Shown: positions 33,050 to 43,808 of the stretch, piece by piece
How positions within the stretch are numbered: the stretch's first letter is position 1
Layout: each line of letters starts with the position of its first letter
Assembly (NCBI RefSeq): GCF_040869045.1
Contig: NC_090321.1
Location: forward strand, 31,927,426 to 31,991,425
DNA from: Eurosta solidaginis
Lineage: Eukaryota; Arthropoda; Insecta; Diptera; Tephritidae
Direction of reading: 5' to 3'
Length of the DNA stretch: 64,000 bases
Position numbers and translations under genes: made by a program
The notes under the pieces: model-generated
Told to the model about the DNA's origin: nothing
Database searches by the model: none
The model's input: only the letters and a program-made list of their open reading frames with translations

Positions 33050-33990
33050 TAATTAACGAAACATGAACTCGAACTGAAAAGTACCCGAAACGAAAAGTAG
33101 CAGGAATGGAAGGAATAACGGGAGAGAAAAAAGTTACCGGAACGGAAAAGGTCAGCGGAACAGAAAAGCCTACTGCAACGGAAAAAGTAGTCCAAACCGA
33201 AAAAGGAAACGGAAAGAAAAAAGTAGTTGGAATGAGAAGTATACAGAATGGAAAAAAACCGGAATTGGAAAAGTAAAAGGAACGGAAAAAGTTCCCGATA
33301 TGAATGTAACCGGGATTCAAAAAGCAACGGGAAAGGCAAGTGTAACCGAAATGGAAAAAGTTGAAGGAATGGAAATTTACCAAAAGGGAGAAAAGCAACT
33401 GTATTTGAAAAAATTGCCGAATTTGAAAAAGTAACAAGAACGGGAAAAGTAAGGTGAAAGGAATCTATTCGGAATGGAAAAGGCAGCAAAAACGGAAAAG
33501 AAAACAGGAAAGGAAAACAACCGGAACGAAAAAATAATCGGAGCCGAAAGGGTTATCGGAAGGCAAGAAATATCCGGAATCGACAAAGTAAATGGAATGG
33601 AAAAAGTAAAAAGAACAGAAAATGGAGACAGAATAGAAGAAGTAACGGAAATAGTTACCGGAACGGAATGGAACAAAAAAGGAGAAGTTGTCAGAATTGA
33701 AAAAGTAACAGAATCGGAAACCGTAATAGGTGCGGAAAGTAACCGGAACAGAAAAATAAATTGAATTTTAAACAGGGATGGAGAAAGTTGCCGCACGGAA
33801 AGTGGACGGAAAGCAAAAGGTAAACAGAATTGAAAAAGTATGCGGAACGGAAAAAGTGATCTGGCGTTGAAAGGAGTTGGAACGGCAAAACCAACAGGGG
33901 AACAGAAAGCAGCCGGAAAGAAAAAAATTGCCCATCCGAAAGTAGCCGGAAAGGAAAAATTAACCGGAAGGAAGCGAGAATGGAAATGAA
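33050..33990. repeat. Minisatellite of about 18-bp units (ggaacggaaaaagtaacc)
   Basis: About 940 bp made of variants of GGAACGGAAAAAGTAACC, with indels. The plus strand is nearly free of T outside the gta words. Frames on both strands stay open by accident (E/K-rich forward, F/S/P/L-rich reverse); these are not genes. A sparser relative is at 3465-4020. Confidence 0.85.
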
Positions 33991-34397
33991 GCGAGAATGG
34001 AAAAGGTTCTTAAAAAATAAATCTTTTTTCATTGGCTCCAAACTATGTGGATAATTTTGGTCGTCTCGCAATAAAACGTATTACTCATATCTTCTCAGCG
34101 ATGACTGGCGTAAGCGCGAACACATACATAAAGCCCGCCCTTTATTTCCTGTGAAACCGCCGATGGGTTTCATGCAAAGGTCCATAAACTTTAAAAATAA
34201 GAAAACTCGAAAACACATCTGATGTTGATCTATTTTGATTTTGATCCTGTTTGGCGGATAAGGTCTCAATCAACCTATTATTTTTTGTCTAAAACATTTA
34301 TCGGTTTCAATTTCTTTTAAAAACTTTTAACATACATTGTCGCGAATGGAATATATATCTGGGACCCAAAATATATGCTGGGATACCAAAGATTTCA
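33991..34397. other. No recognisable gene
   Basis: A minus-strand stretch around 34130-34260 (tttgcatgaaacccatcggcgg in reverse) has no recognised match. Nothing else seen. Confidence 0.35.
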
Positions 34398-34505
34398 TAC
34401 AAAAGAAAAGGCTATGAAAACATTAACAACGCGTTATCAAAACAGCTGTCGTCTTGTCCATTCTGTTGATGCTTTCTGTTAATCTGTCCTAAAATATTCA
34501 ATTTT
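34398..34505 (+). mobile_element. Degenerate SINE tail
   Basis: aaaagaaaaggctatgaaaacat, then aaacagctgtcgtcttgtcc and cctaaaatattcaat follow the order of the SINE body at 19497-19618 with many changes. Confidence 0.45.
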
Positions 34506-34928
34506 ATTTCAATTTTCAATTTTACCTGGTTTTGCTTTGGTTATACCCCCATATATTTTTTGTTGTTGGAAGTTACCGAATTAAGTATTAAGCTTTTGTT
34601 TGAATTTGTTTTGTAATTTTTTTTAGCGGTATACTCCAGTTTTAACATCATTATCGCGAATCATACTTATCTCGTTAATTTGTTATACCTGTTTTCATAA
34701 AACTAATTCAACTCTGTAAAAGAAAAACCGCAAAATTAACATTGCCTATAGACTAGCGAACTGACGGCCCTAGCGTGAGTCATGCTATTTTGTTATAAAA
34801 ATTTGTAAAACTTCATTACTATTAATATTGTTATTCAAACATTTGCATTATTAACTAACGATGCATAAGACTTCTTTTTGAAAAAGTTTTATTGCCTTTT
34901 GTTTTTTTTTTCAATATTTAAGACTTAC

Positions 34929-35167
34929 CAGTGGCGGATCCAGAGGGGAAGCTCGGGAGGTGAAACACTGAACAGCCTAGATTCAAGTCTCAGGCAAAGC
35001 AATATTGAAAATTTAGAAACACGTTTTTTCAATTGGAAAACTTTTTTCAATTGATGTAGTGGTTAACTAAAGTAATGTTTATGCATGGAAATTTACTCCT
35101 GTTTACTTTTATTTACATACATATTCTTCATACAGGCTAATTTCTCCCCTCCATGGATGCGTCCCTG
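34929..35167. mobile_element. hAT-like MITE, 239 bp
   Basis: Left end CAGTGGCGGATCCAGAGGGG, right end reverse complement CAGGGACGCATCCATGGAGG, matching across about 24 bp with few differences. CAGTGGCGGATCCA-type ends are familiar from hAT-like MITEs in animals. Flanks agacttac and caacttgc match at 5 of 8 positions, compatible with a decayed 8-bp duplication. No coding capacity; the interior is AT-rich. Confidence 0.65.
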
Positions 35168-35984
35168 CAACTTGCGTATGATATCAAAAAAAATTATTCT
35201 ATGTGTTGTTATCTAATAGTTATTGTATCACATTTACAATTTAACACCTAATCATACCATTGTTATTTAAAATTTAATTTCATATTCCCACAGGTTTGTC
35301 AAACATTTTGTTTATTATCTCATTTGTTTATGTTTACCAATTTGTTATGTAAGCACTACGTGTACGATACATGTTTGCATAATACATTCCCATTCTCATC
35401 CGTATGAGGTTAGGAATCTTTAAATGGAACACGCAACATCATCCCAACACGAATGAGGCATACAAGATAATGCAAAATTTTGCTTAGTTTCAGTTGACTT
35501 AAGGTTTAGTTTGTCACAATTATTTCTACCAGCAATATATCTATGTACATTAGGGTGCCCCTTTTTTCTCTAAAGTGTTTCGATTCTCGTATAGCTCTGA
35601 AATTTTATATATGCATAAATACAGCTCAATGAAAATAGAGTTAGAGGTTCTACAAAGAACTTGAAATTGTCAAAGGGCAAATTTTTATATTTTTTGGTTC
35701 ACTCTTATTTATTTAGTGTGTGCAGCATTGTGTCTCACTTGTTATCGATAACCTCTACAAATTTTGCTTTCAAACGCATTTAAAATTACAAAAATTGGTC
35801 AAATAATAAAAAAGTTTTAAAATAGAAGTAGTGTCAAGATTTCATTTGCATTCAAAATCTTAAACTTTTTATTATGAATTAAAAGAAATTTTTCAAATTC
35901 GCAGGCTTGTATTGTCGCTCATTCAATTTGATTTAAACGAAGTGCAACTTGCAAATTTAAATTTTTGAGAATTTTGTTTTGTGA
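35168..35984. other. No recognisable gene
   Basis: AT-rich. The passage acattagggtgccccttttt at about 35549 resembles an end motif seen in some fly MITEs, but no matching second end was found. Confidence 0.4.
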
Positions 35985-36795
35985 CGTATGTTGGTTGTTG
36001 TTGTTTTTGTAGCAGTGCTTCGTCCCATCCAATAGGCCCAACCAATCACAAATTGTCATCAATGATCTCTAACGGGAGTCCAAGCAAACTTGCAGTTTCA
36101 ACAGGTGTGGACCATAATGAGAGGGGTGGTAGAGGTGCTGGTTCCACAATACAATTGAAGAGATTGTTGGTGTCATGTGGCGACACACTGCAAGCAGGAA
36201 ATATATTTTGTATGACGGGGTTGATCGTGGATAGGTAGAGTTTAACCAGTTACAGTACCCAGATCAAGGTTGAGCTAGAGTGACGCGCCTTTCCCTAGGC
36301 AGAGTGCGTTTCTCCTCTTCTAGTTATGGGTATTTTTCTTTAAGAATTGGATTCGCCGGGCAATTCCCTGCATAGAGGTCCGACGCCTGCCTGCCGATAT
36401 CACTGAGGACCTGCTTGTGCTTTTTTGCTTCATGCAGCTGTGTTTTCATGTGCCGTGTTTCCTCATAATGCTTACGGAGATGAACCCTTAAGCACCTGGG
36501 CGGTGTAGCCTCATCAATCAGATGGCTGTTGGGAAGCCAAGGTTTCTGGGTGTTCAACAGAAACTGTTTGGTTGGCATTTAATTTCTCTTCCTAATTGGG
36601 AATACTCGCGCCTCATTATGTATATGGTGTTCTGGGAACATAAGAAGACAGCCCGTAGCGGTTCGCAGTATTTTGGCAGGCCTGTGGTTTCTTCCAGTGA
36701 GTAACCTTTAGGTTTGGCGACCATATCGGGGACGTGTAGCATGCAATTGGCCGACCAGTTGCTTTGCAAGTGGTAATTGTAAGTGGTAATGAGCG
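35985..36795 (-). pseudogene. Jockey-like LINE, ORF2 C-terminus and 3' end
   Basis: Minus strand: the part from 36769 down carries IWSP-like and EETTGLPKYCEPLRA-type residues, then open runs with TKQFLLNTQKPWLPN, the PPRCLRVHLRKHYEETRH stretch, AKKHKQVLSDIGRQA and AGNCPANPILKEKYP, then the C-terminal RETRV region in a broken frame, and a 3' UTR ending in a (CAA)-type tail (gttgttgttgtttttgtagcagtgcttcg on the plus strand). Frameshifts separate the runs. Same family as the copies at 22976, 39690 and 61096. Confidence 0.75.
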
Positions 36796-36799
36796 TCTT

Positions 36800-37037
36800 C
36801 TATACAATGAAGGAAGGAAATCTGTGCAAAGGATAAAATATGCAAAGAAGGTAATTAGGATAATATTACAACAACTAAAGAATGATGTGGCTGAATGTTT
36901 GTTACAGTTTCGCTATCATAGGAGTGCGGGTTCGAGTCCCATTGCCGGGAGAAAAGGCTTTGAAGATATTTATAAAGTTTAGTGGAAACAGCTGTCGCCT
37001 AGTCCTAAATTATTCCCAAATTATTAAATAAATCGAA
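36800..37037 (+). mobile_element. tRNA-like SINE (best preserved copy of this family)
   Basis: A-box-like gatgtggctgaatgttt at about 36884 and a perfect B box GGTTCGAGTCC at about 36930, with class II (Ser/Leu-like) spacing of the intervening arm. Upstream aaaatatgcaaagaagg and downstream gggagaaaaggctttgaaga...cccaaattattaaataaa are shared with 19352-19618. Ends in a short AT tail. Confidence 0.65.
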
Positions 37038-37639
37038 AACTGTTTTCATTTATATTATACTTTAGTTTGTAGCTCTGTTATTAATGGACCGTTTTCTTAG
37101 ATTGTAATAATTTCAAAATAACAGGGAACTAAATACATAAAAACTGCTTTGAAAAGGTGTAAACGTTTCTAGGATAAAAGAATATGAATACTTCAATTGG
37201 TTGAAATTTATCCTTTTTCAGGACTTCAAGTTCCTTGCGCTAAACTGTTGTTGTTGTTGCGCTAAATACACCCCCAAAAGATTTTGGTGAGTGTTGTAAA
37301 CGCTGATAGTGCTTTTCCGGATATAGATCCAGAACGTTCTGGTAACAAGAACCGTTGAAACTTTCAAGCCTTCCCGGAGGAACTGGGGATCGCCAGAGCC
37401 ACGGCTGTTAAAAAAAAAAGATTCGCCACGAATATGTAAGGTTGGAAATTTGTTGAAGAAGCTGTAAAGTGGAGAAGATCTCTAGAAAGCGTTGCGCGAC
37501 ATAACCTTTTAAAACATTTGGGTATTTAAGTCACCTCCTACGAGAGGCATACTTGCCGCAGGTAAATTCTAAGCCCCCTTGTGAGCTGGGTGGTTGCGCA
37601 ACCTTTAAATATTTAGGATTGGCATAAGACTGGCGGCCA
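37038..37639. other. No recognisable gene
   Basis: Unassigned; around 37240-37520 there are LINE 3'-region-like words (tgttgttgttgcgctaaata), but no conclusive match. Confidence 0.35.
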
Positions 37640-37985
37640 CCGTGGTGTGATGGTAGCGTGCTCCGCCTATCACACCGTATGCCCTGGGTTCAACTCGCGG
37701 GCAAAGCAACATCAAAATTTTAGAAATAAGATTTTTCAATTAGAAGAAAATATTTCTAAGCCGGATCGCCCCTCGGCAGTGTCTGACAAGCGCTCCGATT
37801 GTATTTCTGCCATGAAAAGCTCTCAGTGAAAACTCATCTGCCTTGCAGATGCCGTTCGTAGTCGGCATAAAACATGTAGGTCCCGTCCGGCCAATTTGTA
37901 GGGAAAAATCAAGAGGAGCACGACGCAAATTGGAAGAGAAGCTCGGCCTTAGATCTCTTCGGAGGTTATCGCGCCTTACATTTAT
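37640..37985 (+). mobile_element. tRNA-derived SINE, second family, full-length copy
   Basis: Head gtggtgtgatggtagcgtgc (A box of Gly/Glu/Asp-type tRNAs) and ctgggttcaactcg (B box) 40 bp later. The body runs through tttttcaattagaag, atcgcccctcggcagtgt, ccatgaaaagctctcagtg, gccttgcagatgccgttcg, catgtaggtcccgtccggcc and ends cttcggaggttatcgcgcc-ttacatttatttatttt. The reverse complement of the same sequence is present at 43338-43680 and a fragment at 63225-63345. No cloverleaf is preserved well enough to be a functional tRNA. Confidence 0.85.
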
Positions 37986-39689
37986 TTATTTTTTAAGACT
38001 TTGTATATATTAGTTATTGCGCTATTCACTTTTTCGAGGGGTGAAATCGAAAGTCCAAACAATTTTTTTTCTCCATACAACGAAGGAACACCCTAATGTA
38101 AATGTGTACTACCATAGACATGATACACATAAATCGCCTTTATTGCTCTTTATATACCTTTTACGCATTTACATACATCATCAATTGGTCAACACCGATA
38201 GTTTATTTGTGCATCGGTCAACATAGCAAATATTTACAAATTTAGAGTCGGACCGTTGCCCCAGCTCATGGTATTTTAATTAGATTCGTATTTGCATGTA
38301 ATCAGATATGCAATACAATATGTTTATGCACACCAATATACATATGTAAATATAAACGCGCACCAGTTAGCTAGGTACATATCCTGTAAAAAATGCGCTT
38401 AGTCTACGATGAATCCAGGATGAGACTGAGTAAGTGACCAATGTCAGTTTTGATCTCTTTGTTTGCGTTGAACTGTTCTCGTTTGTTTGAGCATCTTCTA
38501 TGAAGATACTACTTATACCCATTTATATCCGAATGGGAACGATGGGACCAATCCCCTTTGTACCCAAATGGGAACAAATGAAAACTCATCCCTTTTATCA
38601 TCAAATAGTGTTAGTTTTCGAATGGTACGAGGTTATGTACATTTTAAATGCTACATAAAAACTTGCAAAAGATCGTTGAATACATTTATGTAAAATACTA
38701 TTAAGTAGCCTACTCTTTCCAAGAGATATGCGTCGACGATAATGGAACATATGGTCCAAGCCATTTGGGTCCGGTATATGGCTCCACATTTTTCTTAAAT
38801 ATTTCGAATCAATCACCTACAACCTTTTTTATTTGCCTCACTTCGTTGCCGTTTATTTTTATGTTTCTTAAAATGTGATACATGGATTTAAAACTGACTA
38901 ATCCCAACTGTATCCACAAGGGACTACAGAGGATCAATTATGCCTCAATGTAAACAAAAGTTATCAATCCGAGACCACTATCTTTGGGATTAATCGCACG
39001 ATCTTTGCAGGGTATGTACATTGCACGAAGGTATATGTGAAAATGGATATGTATGTGTGTTTGTATGTCGACTATTACATTTACACCTGTATTCAATTAC
39101 ACTGCAAATTTTGCTAGGCGCTTCATTATTTGCCTGTATGTATGTATGTATGTATATGGCAAATGCATAGCTGTTAAGCACTATTCAATTTTGCTGTAGG
39201 GAAGTAGGTATGTATGTATGTACGTATGTTTGTATGAAATCAATGAGATATTTATATTTATACATTTCCAATTTGTAAATAATTGACCTAAAATATGTGT
39301 ACTCAAGCAAATTAGAGTGTGGTGAATAGATAAACATACATATCAACCCAAACAAATATTTACTAGCCCTAACCAAAGGAATGTAGGCGAGCGTATAATT
39401 TTTTGTGCAGTATTTACGAATGTCTAATTAAAAGAGCTGTCTCTTGTTTTGGAGACAATTAAGTAGAGATTGTCATTTTTAAATATAGGATGCTTCTATT
39501 AGCTGAATTCCTAGCGCTCATAATAATGCCAATTCTAAATTGTGCCGGAAAAGAAGTCATAAAATGTGACTGAAGAACCCTTTGAAAACATACTGCACCT
39601 CCCAATGGTCCTCGAATGGAACTAGGGACTATTGCCGCACATCATCCATACTAACGCATAGAGTACCTGTCTGGTGAAAGGCGCTAGAA
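37986..39689. other. No recognisable gene; scattered microsatellites
   Basis: Contains (gtat)n runs at about 39134-39158 and 39206-39232 and many short tatacatatg words. Short open frames here show no recognisable domain. Confidence 0.45.
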
Positions 39690-40730
39690 AAAAGAGCTAT
39701 CAACAGATGGTTGGAAAGGTTCAATCGCTATCTTTCTTTGTATTTAAATGGCTCTAACCAGTTTAAATGGGTAGAACAAAAAGTCGTGGACTGGATCTCT
39801 TCAGAATAGTTCGTTCGTATGAACAGCAACGAATAAAATGATAACAAAAGAAGGAGTCGCTATAGTATTCTACGCCAATGACTCCACAATAACGGCCACA
39901 GTTTTTTCACCTCGAGAAACCTGACATTGTCACCTACCAAATTATCGGCGACTTTATTTATAACATGGACATGGCAAATGTTGACCATATTGGACATCCA
40001 CTCGATGTCATTACGCTACCGACTGCCTTACACTCAAATACACTGGGTGTGATGTTCGATCAGAATCTATATTTTGGCGAGTATGCAATCGCTATTTTAC
40101 CTTTAATCCAGATCCGTAATAAAATCTTCAAATCTATTGACCGCAGCACTTGGGGTAAAGACAAAGAGACGTTCATTACCACTTTCAAAGCAATTTGTCG
40201 AACACCTGCATGCTACACGTCCCCGATATAATAGCCTAGCATAAAGGTTATACACTGGAATAAAATATAGGTTTGCACCATATGTTCCAAAACGTTGCTC
40301 TCAGAATCGCTACGGACAGTTTTTTATGTGCCCAGAATACCATCTACACAGTGAGGCCAGAGTACCCCCAGTGAGAGAAATATAATGGTGAACAAAAAAG
40401 TTTCCCAGAAACCTGGGCATCTCAACAAACATCTGATTGAAAGTGCTCCACCTTCCAGAGGTTTAGGAAGTCATCTTCGTAAGCATTATGAGGAAATACG
40501 GCACCCGAGAAGCCAGAGGTATGCAAAAGAAAAACACAAACATTCTCAGTGGTATCCACAAAAAGCTGTCGGACGTCTATGCTAGAAAATTCCCGCCGAA
40601 CTCCATTCTTAACGATAAAGACCCTGAACTCGCAGAAGAGGAAATCGTTCTCCCTAGGGAGACGCGCGTCACTGAGACTGACGGATACTGCTTGAGATGT
40701 GTCCCCACATGACGCCAAGCATCTCTTTAA
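39690..40730 (+). pseudogene. Jockey-like LINE ORF2 remnant (RT end to C-terminus)
   Basis: Plus strand in several broken frames: RWLERFNRYLSLYLNGSNQF, then a decayed catalytic region, SRNLTLSPTK, then open frame 39965-40231 (LDVITLPTALHSNTLGVMFD, IQIRNKIFKSIDRSTWGKDK, ICRTPACYTSPI), later PEYHLHSEARVPPVRE, KPGHLNKHLIESAPP, RSHL-like and KHYEEIRH, KLSDVYARKFPPNSIL and LPRETRVT. This is the longest copy of the family in the window and gives the reading order for the others. It is cut at about 40730 by the LTR remnant of the next element. Confidence 0.8.
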
Positions 40731-40834
40731 AAGCCGGTCAGTTGTGCTTTATTAAAACGAAAAGTGTACTCCGCATAAATTTACCAAAAGTGGTCGTGAA
40801 TCCACCATCCTAAATATATGAATTCAATTAAATA

Positions 40835-41990
40835 ATGGATAAAAAACAAATTAATGCAGAAAGATATACACTACTGCAACTTAAAGCATGACGTACTGCA
40901 GTCGGGGTAAACGCTAGCGGAGCAAAGGCGTCGCTCGCAGCTAGGCTGAGTGAACTTTCAGCGGAAGCACGCGGATTATGTCCAGCGCAACAAGAAAAAG
41001 TACCACAAAATCCAGCGGAAAAGACGACGACAACTAGTTACATAGAAAAGGCAATGGCAGCGGCTTGCAAGTAAATGACAACGTTAGCGACAATGACAAC
41101 GGCAGCGACAACAGCAATTGCGATGAAGGCGAGGCGGTAAGTGAAAATGACTACGACGTAATCAGCGCTGTTGGCAGCAACGTCGCTGAAAACCACAATG
41201 ATGCCCGAAATAGAGGAATTTTGTGCGCCAATAACGGCTCTTCAGGCAAGAGCATTGTAGCAAGCCATCACGCCGCTAACGAATCTGCTGAAGCCAGAAA
41301 CGACACCGACTTTTGCAAATTTAAACTTTTAGAAAAAAAAAAAAATCGAGCTGCTTAAGCTTAAATTAGAAATGAAGAAACCAGTCGCGTCTCAAAGCAT
41401 CAAACACGATATGCCGCTACAAACCGTAAAAGAATTAATGACTGAGTACGACGGTGGCGATAGCTTCGAGACATGGTGCACCCAGCTGCGACACTTCCAA
41501 AGAGTACTACATATTTCGGATGAAGTTTTAAGTTTGGTGATGAGACTTAAATTGAAGGGCATTGCGATGTCGTGGTATAACGCAAATCACATGTTCACCC
41601 GGAGCGTCGACGATACGCTCCATCATGAAATGGTGGCCCTATTCGCGTGCAAACAAAACGTATTAGAAGTACGCCGAAAATTTGCTTGGTATAGTGGAGA
41701 AAGTTACGGCAATTACGTTAACGAAAAGCGCTTGTTAAGCGCTGCTTTAAATCTTGTAGAAAACGAACTCATCGATTACCTGATAGACGGCATACCTGAT
41801 CGTCAATTGAGGGTACAAGCAAAAATACAAAATTTTAAAACTGTAAACGAGTTGTTGATGGCGTTCCGAATAATTGAATTACCTCAACGCATCGCAGCAA
41901 AGCTTATGTCCACACCAATCAAGTGCTATAATTGACACTGCTCAGGTCAGATTTCGAAGGAATGCCGTAAGCCCAAACGCAGTCCAGGAA
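40835..41990 (+). pseudogene. gag: Gag of the second gypsy element, frameshifted
   Basis: Starts ATG (MDKKQINAERYTLLQLKA), then TGA in place of an arginine codon within a SAP-like motif (VGVNASGAKASLAARLSEL). After frame changes, an acidic Asp/Asn-rich segment (41065-41358) and an A-run with an indel at about 41331-41344 lead into the capsid-like region 41372-41935 (DGGDSFETWCTQL, LRLKLKG-like, W-Y-N-A). A zinc-knuckle region follows from CYN-stop-HCSGQISKEC to a second partly preserved knuckle YACGKLGHQ, with the first cysteine positions lost to TGA stops. At least three frame breaks. Confidence 0.75.
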
Positions 41991-42640
41991 CATGATATGC
42001 TTGCGGAAAACTAGGCCACCAGTAAATATGTTTGTAAGTAAATTTAGTATAGAAATAGAAGCACACCCTAACGTTAACGTAGTTATAGAATGCCTAGTCG
42101 ATTCGGGGAGTCTGGTGAGCCTAATGAAGCGTAACCTTGTTCCTAAAGAAGTTCATTTAAAAAGAGTTGACAAAAAATATTTTGGAATAAATAATTGTTT
42201 GATTAATCGGTACCATTGGAAGTATACTTTGTTTGGTAAAACTTAAAAATAAAAACGTATTGACAGAATTTATAATTATCCCTGATGAATCGATTAGTTA
42301 TTCGGCTATTTTAGGCAGAATTTTTATAGAGTCAATTGGGGCAAAATTCCAAATGGATGGAATTGAGTTTTTAAGTGAAGATACGGGAAAGTTTGTTGGA
42401 AACAAAACATCTGATTTCAGCGGTAACGATATAATAAATTTAGCTACGGACAATCAATCGGTGGCTGTGGCCATAAACGAACTATTAACCTTAGATATAC
42501 AAACTGCTAACGAAGTTGAGTATAAGGTCGAAAGTGAAGTCGGTTACAAAGATAGAAAATCCCTCCATGATGAATTGTTTTGCAAAGAATATTTTAGAGC
42601 GTGTAGTAGACCCAAAATGAAAATTTCAGACAGATGAACG
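41991..42640 (+). pseudogene. pol: Protease and protease-RT spacer of the second gypsy element
   Basis: Two overlapping frames: 41992-42246 with ECLVDSGSLVSLMKRNLV (protease site as D-S-G, the usual form being D-T/S-G), and 42233-42637 with AILGRIFIESIGAKFQMDG (second protease block, I-L-G-R) followed by a long E/N/D-rich spacer ending at ACSRPKMKIS. A 1-2 bp shift near 42240 separates them. Where RT should begin the sequence jumps to integrase. Confidence 0.7.
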
Positions 42641-43296
42641 TATTTTACATCGAAAGAATTTAAAGAATTTTTACAAGATAACATCGTAGGGTACATAAAA
42701 GTGGCCACAAACTCTCCTCAGGTAAACGGTCAAGTAGAGATAGTTAATAAAGCTTTAGGACACACGATAGCTATAATGACAAACTCCGGAAAAGATATAA
42801 GCGGGGATAGAGTATTAGAGTCAACAGAATATTTAATGAATAAAACATGATACACAAAGCGACCAAAGAACAGCCCTGCGTACTGCTGTTCGGCGTTACT
42901 CAAAGAGGAAAAATCATTGATAGCATACAAGAAAATGTTTTAGAAGCGGCGAAATCCCAAGGGCTTCCGTACAGAGAAATCTGCAGGGATCAAGCGGAAG
43001 TAGTGCAACAAAAAGCACAAATGCATAATAAAGAATATTCAGATTCCAAACGTGAAGAGCCACGTACGTTCAATGTAGGAGATTATGTAGGAATATCTAA
43101 TATAAGCTCTCAAATAGGAGCATCCAGCAAACTTAAACCAGAATTCAAAGGACTCTACAGCATATCCAAGATTCCAGAAAACGATCGTTATATGGTTGAA
43201 GATGTAGAGGGTTTCCAACAGGCACAAATTCCCTATAAAGTTGTATGGTCAATTGGAAATTTTGAAGCCATGGTTCAAAAAAAAAAAAAACTATGA
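42641..43296 (+). pseudogene. pol: Integrase C-terminal half of the second gypsy element
   Basis: TYFTSKEFKEFLQDNIVGYI, then KVATNSPQVNGQVE (the region of the third catalytic residue, N-S-P-x-x-N-G-x-x-E, with the E present), then after a TGA at about 42849 an open frame 42847-43296 containing KEQPCVLLFGV, NKEYSDSKREEPRTFNVGDYV and FKGLYSISKIPENDRYMVED, the integrase C-terminal domain. The zinc-binding and first catalytic parts are missing together with RT and RNase H. Ends in poly(A) and a stop. Confidence 0.75.
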
Positions 43297-43337
43297 CATA
43301 AATAATAAATAACGATAAAAAAAAAAAAAAAATAAAT

Positions 43338-43680
43338 GTAAGGCGCGATAACCTCCGAAGAGATCAAAGGCCGAGCTTCTCTTCCAATTTGCGTCGTGCT
43401 CCTCTTGATTTTCCCTATAAATTGGCCGGACGGGACCTACATATTTTATGCCGACTCCGAACGGCATCTGCAAGGCAGATGAGTTTTCACTGAGAGCTTT
43501 TCATGGCAGAAATACACCCGGAGCGCTTGCCAAACATTGCCGAGGGGCGACCCCGCTTAGAAAAATTTTCCTCTAATTGAAAAACCTTATTTCTAAAATT
43601 TTGATGTTGCTTTGCCCGGGGTGCGAACCCAGGGCATACGGTGTGGTAGGCGGAGCACGCTACCATTACACCACGATAAA
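43338..43680 (-). mobile_element. tRNA-derived SINE, second family, reverse copy
   Basis: The reverse complement of 37640-37985 throughout: head at 43680 (tggtgtaatggtagcgtgct on the minus strand), B box gggttcgcacc, body, and tail at 43338 (gcgccttacattt). It is inserted into the 3' region of the second gypsy element. Differences from the 37.6-kb copy are scattered substitutions. Confidence 0.85.
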
Positions 43681-43808
43681 TTATTTAAAATAAGGACGTA
43701 TGTATGTAGTGTGCATACTAAGCAAGATGAATATGTCTACATTTTATGTTCATATGTACATCATTTTCGATTATGTTGGTAAAACTTTAACTAAACGTAA
43801 ATGTAACA

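Noticed and set aside
32976..34071. Several overlapping F/S/P/L-rich reverse ORFs and one E/K-rich forward ORF
   Set aside because: All lie on the 18-bp minisatellite at 33050-33990; overlapping open frames on both strands are expected from the missing stop-forming words.
37648..37720. Functional tRNA gene (Gly/Glu/Asp-like)
   Set aside because: A and B boxes are present, but arms do not pair well and the same sequence continues into a body shared with 43338-43680, so it is a SINE head.
41065..41358. Acidic 97-residue ORF as an independent gene
   Set aside because: Lies between the SAP-like start and the capsid of the second gypsy Gag and is joined to both by frameshifts; part of the broken gag.
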